64,000 nt of DNA from Ustilaginoidea virens (Eukaryota; Ascomycota; Sordariomycetes; Hypocreales; Clavicipitaceae): assembly GCF_000687475.1 (NCBI RefSeq), contig NC_057319.1, forward strand, positions 4,206,001 to 4,270,000. Direction: 5' to 3'. The notes under the pieces were generated by a model. It did no database searches, had not been told where the DNA came from, and saw nothing but the letters and a program-made list of their open reading frames with translations. Both the position numbers and the translations under genes were made by a program. Shown here piece after piece: positions 57,891-64,000 of this stretch; positions within the stretch are counted from its first letter, which is position 1; each line of letters opens with the position of its first letter.

Positions 57891-58579
57891 GGCGGCTTCG
57901 AGCTACCCTTGCGAAAACTCTTAAAGTTCGTGCCCAAACTAGTAGCTCGTTCTAGCCGGTCTTCAAGTTCTAACCGGTCTTCAAGGCGGTCCAACTGGAG
58001 GGGGATCCAGGCTTCAAGATTCCTTGTCGCGGCCGAATTTTTTGAGCTATTGGCGTTGCTGCGCACCAGGCTTATTGCGGTGTGGGGGACAACGGGAAAA
58101 AGAAATCCCCGCCGGGAGTTGACGTTAGGGGCTGAAGCTCTAGCGGGGTAACTCGATAGCGATTTCGCCCCTCTACGGAATACAGAGCAACCCGCGGAAC
58201 AAATGACTGACTGCCCCGCGCGTTGTCAGTCATTCGTTTTGTCATGGCATAGCTTCGAGGTGGCCGTTGACATTAATTTCGCTTCTCGCAATCAGCCCCC
58301 CCCCCCGACCTTTGGCACATGCTGCATCTCTTGCCCTGGCCTTTCACAACAGACCCGTTGAGTTTTCTGCTCAAGTCATTTAGGTTTACCTCCGGTGATG
58401 TTGAAAACGTTTGTCTTGTCCGCTCCTGAACACTTTGAAACTTTACTGATGAGCGAAGTTTAATTTCCCACCAACATATTCCTGCTATTAAATACTTCAA
58501 CCCAACCCGCGATTCCCAGAGCAGGGCCTTTTCCTTTTTCTTCCAGCAAAAAGTTTTTGAAATCTTTAAACAACTCATC
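57891..58579. other. Divergent promoter region CCT5 / HBS1
   Basis: Bidirectional upstream region. It carries an 18-bp tandem repeat 60-95 bp upstream of the CCT5 start (separate entry) and a C10 tract near 58297-58306 on the HBS1 side. No gene is seen. Confidence 0.6.
57949..57985. repeat. 18-bp tandem repeat in the CCT5 promoter
   Basis: GTTCTAGCCGGTCTTCAA at 57949-57966 is followed directly by GTTCTAACCGGTCTTCAA at 57967-57984 (17 of 18 identical). The position, about 60 bp upstream of the CCT5 start, is that of a proximal promoter. Each unit contains TTC and GAA-type half sites on opposite strands, so a heat-shock-factor site is conceivable but the spacing is not canonical. Confidence 0.8.
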
Positions 58580-61186
58580 ATGGCGCCTGCCGATCTTTAC
58601 GACAATGGGGACTACTTGTACGATGGAAACGACTACGACGAGGGTCAGGAAGAGCAACTGAGCCCTGAGGATAAGGCTGCCATGGAGCAAGGCACTGCTG
58701 ACGTCAAGAAGTCGCTCGGGGCCAATGCAAACAAAGTCACCATTCAACAAATTGAAGAGGCCCTTTGGCATTATTATTACGACGTGGACAAGTCGGTAGC
58801 TTATTTGAACAAGACATTCATTGCCCCGCCACCAAAAGTCTCTCAGAAAACACCACCGGACAGTAAGTTTATCGGATTCTGTTTTTCACCCAGACTCGGC
58901 CTGTTTGTGAGATCTACTGGAGCGGATCCTGGATTGTCGCGGGCAACCTGTCCGCAAGCAGCTGAGGCCCTGACCCCACTACCCTCCGCCACTGGCTACT
59001 CGTCGGACTCGATGCTAGGCCAGCAAGCATTTCATGACATGCCCTGGTTGAGTGTGCCCAAGGATCGTCAAGCGACACTGCTACCCCCTGCCCAGCCGCC
59101 TGGAGGATTACTTGGCGGAGGGGAAAGGCCACCAAAAGTGTCCAAACTCCAAGCCTTGGCTGCTGCTAGGAAAAAGAAGAATGATGAGAAGAAGGAACAC
59201 GAAACGGCTTTTTCGGCAGAATGCGGAATCAAGAGGCTTTCCATAGCCGATGATTCGCAGAAAGAGAACAAGGTGACACCGATTCCTGTAAAGAGGCGAC
59301 GTGGTCCGGATAACGGGGCCATTCCTTCAATTTCGACAAACACCGGAGACATCGAGCCGAGCCATGAGGGACATCCAATGAGTCAGTCAGAAGTGGCAAA
59401 CGAAAGCACCAGTACTTGCAAGATACATCCCAGCATATCAGGGCCATCTTCTGCCAGCGACCAAGGAGTGGCCATCACACCCGGCAGGGCGGTCCCATCG
59501 GCTTTTGCTAGGGCAATACTCGAATCCGCTCCAGATAGTCGTCGAGCAAACAGGCCTGAGTTCTATGTTATGCCATATGCATCTTCATCTTCCTTCCTTG
59601 CCTCAGCATTCTCCGGACCTAGTCCCGATGACATTGTCCTGACAGCGCAAGCGAAAGGTTCGATTTTTGCAAGAAAAAAATGATAAACTAATTCTAATGT
59701 TTCTTCAGCGGGGAAGAAAACGGGCCCTTCTGCTAAGAAGAAGGCGTCTCCGGCGGCGAAAAAGCCACAGAAGAGTGACGCGACGATAAAAGAAGCGGAT
59801 GTGGAACAGGATCTTTCCAACCTGAAAGTGGGCGATGTACCTCTTCCCAAGAGTAAAGGCCTGGACGTTGTAAAAGAATACAAGAGCAGCAATAGTAAAA
59901 AGAGCATCAGCTTTGTTGTCGTCGGTAAGTCAAGCATTTGCGCTGCATGGTTGAACGTTTTCACTGAGACGTGGTTAGGTCACGTTGACGCCGGCAAGAG
60001 CACGCTGATGGGCCGCCTATTGCTGGAGCTAAAGTATGTTCAAGAGCGAACCGTCAACAATTACCGAAGAAAAGCAGAAAAGTCTGGAAAGCAGTCGTTT
60101 GCTCTGGCGTGGGTCTTGGACCAGAGAACAGAAGAAAGAGAGAGAGGGGTTACAATTGACATTGCCACCAATCACTTCGAGACGCCGAACACGAGGTTCA
60201 CCATTCTAGACGCTCCTGGTCATCGAGACTTTGTGCCCAATATGATTGCAGGTGCTAGTCAAGCCGACTTTGCTATTCTTGTAATTGACGCAAATACGGG
60301 TGCTTACGAGAAAGGCCTCAAAGGCCAGACAAGGGAGCACGTCTTGTTACTCCGCAGCCTCGGCGTGCAGCGTTTGATTGTCGCTGTCAACAAGCTCGAC
60401 ATGGTCGGTTGGTCTAAAGAGCGATTCGACGAAATCTCACAGCAAGTCACCGGATTTCTCGCCGGTCTAGGATTTCAACACAAGCTGATAAGCTTTGTTC
60501 CGATTTCGGGTCTCAATGGGGACAACATCGCTACCAAAACCACGGAGGCTGCCGCCGCCTGGTATCAGGGGTCAACTCTTATCGAGGCTCTGGAGGCCAC
60601 AGAGCCTTCGTCGTCGCGGGCAATCTCCAAACCATTCCGCATGACAATTTCCGAAGCTTTCCGGTCTCAACAAGGCACCACGACACTTGCTGGCCGTATC
60701 GATGCTGGAAATATACAAATCGGCGACCGGGTCCTGGTGCAGCCCAGTGGAGAATCGGCTTATATCAAGTCAATAATGACAGATGCCGAGTCTCAAGAAT
60801 GGGCAGTTGCTGGCCAGAGCATCAGCATCGCTTTGACTGATATAGACCCCATTCACATTAGAGTGGGTGATATCCTGTGTGGTGTAGCGAGCCCCATCAG
60901 CGTCGGGGACACGTTCACCATGAAGGCCATGGCATTTGAGCATCTCATGCCGATGCCGGTGGATTTACACCGTGGTCGCTTACATGCAGCTGGGCAAATA
61001 CAATCAATACCTGCAACGCTCAACAAGGCTACGGGCGAGATTGTCAAGAAGAAGCCAAAAGTTGTTCAGCCAGGAGAAGTGGCCCGAATAACGGTCAAAT
61101 TGGCCTCCAAAGTTCCCTTGGAGAAGGGTCAAAGGGTCGTTGTTCGAAGTGGAGGAGAGACGATCGCTGCTGGCTTGTTGGAGTAA
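58580..61186 (+). CDS. HBS1: HBS1 translational GTPase (ribosome rescue)
   Basis: Exons 58580-58862, about 58962-59657, 59709-59924 and 59979-61186 give about 800 residues. Hbs1 with Dom34 frees stalled ribosomes in no-go and non-stop decay. The N-terminal HBS1 domain (QQIEEALWHYYYDVDKSVAYLNKTF) is followed by a disordered linker with DMPWLSVPKDR, GGLLGGG and PPKVSKLQALAAARKKK. The G domain reads GHVDAGKST (G1, residues 399-407), RGVTIDIATNHFET, DAPGHRDFVPNMIAGASQAD (G3) and NKLDMVGW (G4). eEF1A-like beta-barrels end GGETIAAGLLE. The GVTID string separates it from eRF3 and eEF1A. The intron 1 acceptor is ambiguous by 3 nt (AAGCAG); intron 2 has a weak GTTCGA donor. Confidence 0.93.
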
Positions 61187-61193
61187 TGGATTG

Positions 61194-61224
<31 letters not shown>

Positions 61225-62538
61225 ACATTAGGCGGTGGCTGCCTAACGTGAGTGGTTAGCCTTTCTCTCTTGTCTTTTCCTTCTTCTTTCGTCCTTTCTT
61301 TTTTCTTTTTTTTTTCTTTTTTCTTTTGCAATGGCGTAATACATGAGGGCATATGCCAGGTGGTAGAATTGGCCAGATTTCAAAAGAGAAAAATTCGGTT
61401 GTGATCAAGACGTGATGACAGAGCTTAAAACTATTGATGAGTCAATGCCAAACGCGGCATCTGCCCCACAACCTTTCTGACTACTCCTAGGCACCTATGT
61501 AAAGACGTAAGGTCATACTGGAACATGGGACTAGAAATTAGGTGCCAAGAACCTCGGCATTTCCTTGCACCCCAAGAGCGTAAGTGGTAAGGTTGCCTTG
61601 TACTTGGAATATTCTCGAAGCCCCCACTTAGCTCTTGTTAACCCCAACGTGGCCGATCATTTCATAAGCGTGAGTTTGGAGGAAAGAAATGATCGCAAGT
61701 ATGCTTCAACTATTAAAGCCTAGCAAGCTGACTGCAATGCTAGACAGACCGATGTCAACATGTCGATTGCGGGCGAAATCTATCAAATGATATTCGACCT
61801 CATATGAAAACAAGTTCTCGCATTTATGATTTGAGGCCTTGCTTAGGCAGGTAGGTACCCAAGGTAGGTTAGGTACCTACCTTAGGTAGGTAGGTAGGTA
61901 CTGTAGTAGCTATTAAGCAAACCATAGTACTGCTATTGCCAACGTTAGCCAGCACAAGGCGTTGTTCCCAAGTCCAAAAATTTAATGACTAACGCTGTGA
62001 GTCGACAGCTTGTGGCGCATATGAGAAGCTAGAAGGTGCGATGGGCCGCAGGTGGGTCGCTTTGGTCCACCGTGATTAGCACTGTTGCTGCTGCTATTAT
62101 TAAGCGGCGGTAAGCCCAAGGGAGGGTGCACAGTGCAAAAGCAGTCCGAGACCTTCACTCACAACCCCTGTCAAGTGGGGCTTTTGGGGGATCGGGGCTG
62201 GCCAGGTACCTTGAGCTGAAATCTGGCCTTTTGGCCCTTTGTGCATTCTTTTGGACACCTCGACACTTTTTCGAACAGCATTGCCTATTTTTAAATCGGT
62301 GTGTTGCTTCTTCTTGCCCAGAACTTTTTTTCCTCTTCTCAACATCATAACCCGATCAACACGCATACCACCATTCCATTGGTGAAGACGCTGGTGCGAG
62401 GACACAAGGGAACCTCGCTGCGCGTAAAGAACTGCCATCTTCTTTTTTTTTTCTTTTTTTTTTGCCTTTCCTTTCTTTTCTTTCGTGTACAATCCTTGCG
62501 AGCCGAAGCTTAGCAAGCCTCACACAAATCCGTCCACA
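61187..62538. other. Spacer with TACCTA cluster and BiP leader
   Basis: A T28 tract follows the HBS1 stop (61194-61222). A dense TACCTA/GGTAGG cluster lies at about 61846-61902. The last 250 bp are a CT-rich leader for BiP. No gene is seen. Confidence 0.6.
61846..61902. repeat. TACCTA/GGTAGG motif cluster
   Basis: Overlapping TAGGTACC, GGTACCTACC and GGTAGGTAGGTAGGTAC words on both strands, forming several short palindromes. The same words occur upstream of the GNAT gene and around 9350. Confidence 0.85.
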
Positions 62539-64000
62539 ATGGCTCGATCACGGAGCACATTGGCGTTAGGCCTCGGACTCCTTTGTTGGATCACCCTCCT
62601 GTTTTCGCCCCTGGCTTTTGTCAAGACTGTTCAGGCTGATGATGCGGATAACTATGGCACTGTCATCGGTATCGTGAGTATTTGACCTTGAAAGAACAGC
62701 ACGGCCAGCTGTGCGCGTTTAATGCGCCTACTTTTGGCGTTGTGGCATTGTGTGCAACGTGGCCTCCTTCAGGGAGGAATGCGGGACTAACTCGGGTCGT
62801 TTGAATTCAGGACTTGGGTACAACGTATAGCTGTGTCGGTGTGATGCAGAAGGGCAAAGTCGAAATTCTCGTCAACGACCAGGGCAACCGAATTACGCCT
62901 TCATACGTCGCCTTTACTGACGAGGAGCGCCTGGTTGGGGATTCAGCCAAGAATCAGGCCGCCGCCAACCCCGAACGAACCATTTTCGATATCAAGTGAG
63001 TATGGTGTGCTGTTAACTAACACATTTGCCGGATGACATGTCTTGCAGCCTTGCTGACTCTGCAAAACACAGGCGTCTGATTGGCCGAAAGTTCAACGAG
63101 AAGGATGTCCAGAACGATGTCAAGAACTTTCCCTACACCGTGGCTTCCAAAGATGGCAAGCCTGTCGTCAGGGTCAATGTGAATGGTTCCGACAAGACTT
63201 TCACTCCCGAGGAAGTGTCGGCCATGGTTTTGGGCAAGATGAAGGAGGTTGCTGAGTCATACCTCGGCAAGAAGGTCACCCATGCTGTTGTTACTGTCCC
63301 GGCCTACTTTAATGTGAGTACTCGTCTCACTTCTACGACTCTGGCATGAGCTGGTCACTGACACTCGCTGCAGGACAACCAACGTCAGGCCACCAAGGAT
63401 GCTGGTGTCATCGCCGGTCTTAACGTGCTCCGAATCGTGAATGAGCCCACCGCCGCTGCCATTGCCTACGGTCTGGACAAGACCGAGGGAGAGCGACAGA
63501 TCATTGTCTACGACCTCGGTGGTGGCACTTTCGATGTTTCCCTTCTCTCCATCGATCAGGGCGTCTTTGAAGTGCTGGCCACTGCCGGCGATACCCATCT
63601 TGGTGGCGAGGATTTCGATCAGCGCATCATCAATCACTTCGCCAAGTCGTACAACAAGAAGCACAACGTGGACATTACCAAGGATCTCAAGGCTATGGGT
63701 AAGCTCAAGCGCGAAGCTGAGAAGGCCAAGCGTACTCTGTCTTCTCAGATGAGCACTCGCATCGAGATTGAAGCCTTCTTTGAAGGCAAGGATTTCTCCG
63801 AGACCCTGACTCGCGCCAAGTTTGAGGAGCTCAACATGGATCTTTTCAAGAAGACTCTGAAGCCTGTCGAGCAGGTACTCAAGGATGCCAATGTCAAGAA
63901 GACGGAAGTGGACGACATTGTCCTCGTCGGCGGTTCTACTCGTATCCCCAAGGTGCAGGCTCTCATCGAAGAGTACTTTGGTGGGAAGAAGGCATCCAAG
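62539..64000 (+). CDS. KAR2: ER Hsp70 chaperone BiP, 3' end outside window
   Basis: Exons 62539-62673, 62811-62995, 63073-63313 and 63374->64000 give 396 residues before the window ends. BiP folds proteins in the ER lumen and senses unfolded proteins through IRE1. An N-terminal signal peptide ([22 protein letters not shown]) marks it as luminal. Nucleotide-binding domain motifs are [86 protein letters not shown] and [13 protein letters not shown]. Intron positions after YGTVIGI, FDIK and PAYFN fall in frame. The substrate-binding domain and the HDEL-type tail lie beyond the window. Confidence 0.95.

Overview
The window is nuclear DNA from a filamentous ascomycete (Pezizomycotina, most likely Sordariomycetes and probably Hypocreales). 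The evidence is the short introns (about 40-210 nt, GT-AG, with CTAAC/CTGAC-like branch sites), the moderate GC content, many long T/A and C homopolymer tracts between genes and in introns, and a set of fungal-type proteins (LYS9, AIM19-like, PHO88, a small Zn(II)2Cys6 factor, an isocyanide synthase-dioxygenase fusion). Twenty-one protein genes and one tRNA gene could be assembled. Exon joins were chosen by splice-site consensus, reading-frame closure and conserved family motifs.

Layout: 1-6.4 kb holds the 3' part of LYS9 (lysine biosynthesis), a SIW14-type phosphatase and a convergent AIM19-like gene. 6.4-15.9 kb is gene-poor: it has a small Zn(II)2Cys6 factor, an unrecognised 172-residue protein and many microsatellites. 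16-23 kb holds PHO88/SND3, RAD14/XPA, the striatin homologue and tRNA-Asp. 23.4-42.8 kb is dense housekeeping: MLH3, a disordered fungal protein, VPS11, a POF1-like nucleotidyltransferase, eIF2B-gamma, MAK5 and an Artemis-type nuclease. 43.7-55.3 kb is accessory in character: an isocyanide synthase-dioxygenase fusion, a divergent FAD monooxygenase, a GH11 xylanase and a GNAT acetyltransferase, separated by long gene-free spacers. 55.9-64 kb returns to proteostasis and translation genes: CCT5 and HBS1 (divergent pair) and the ER chaperone BiP/KAR2, cut by the window end.

The best candidate for an undescribed system is the 43.7-50.9 kb segment. A single polypeptide combining a DIT1/PvcA isocyanide synthase with a TauD-type Fe(II)/2-oxoglutarate dioxygenase faces an aromatic-ring-hydroxylase-type flavoprotein across a 2.8 kb spacer, and both sit between conserved genes. 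This is a plausible minimal isocyanide natural-product locus. Other points of note are an apparent Glu-to-Gly change at the ATPase base of MLH3, a GC-AG intron and 10-18 nt micro-exons, and two short intergenic sequence families (TACGGAGTA and TACCTA/GGTACC) that recur across the window.
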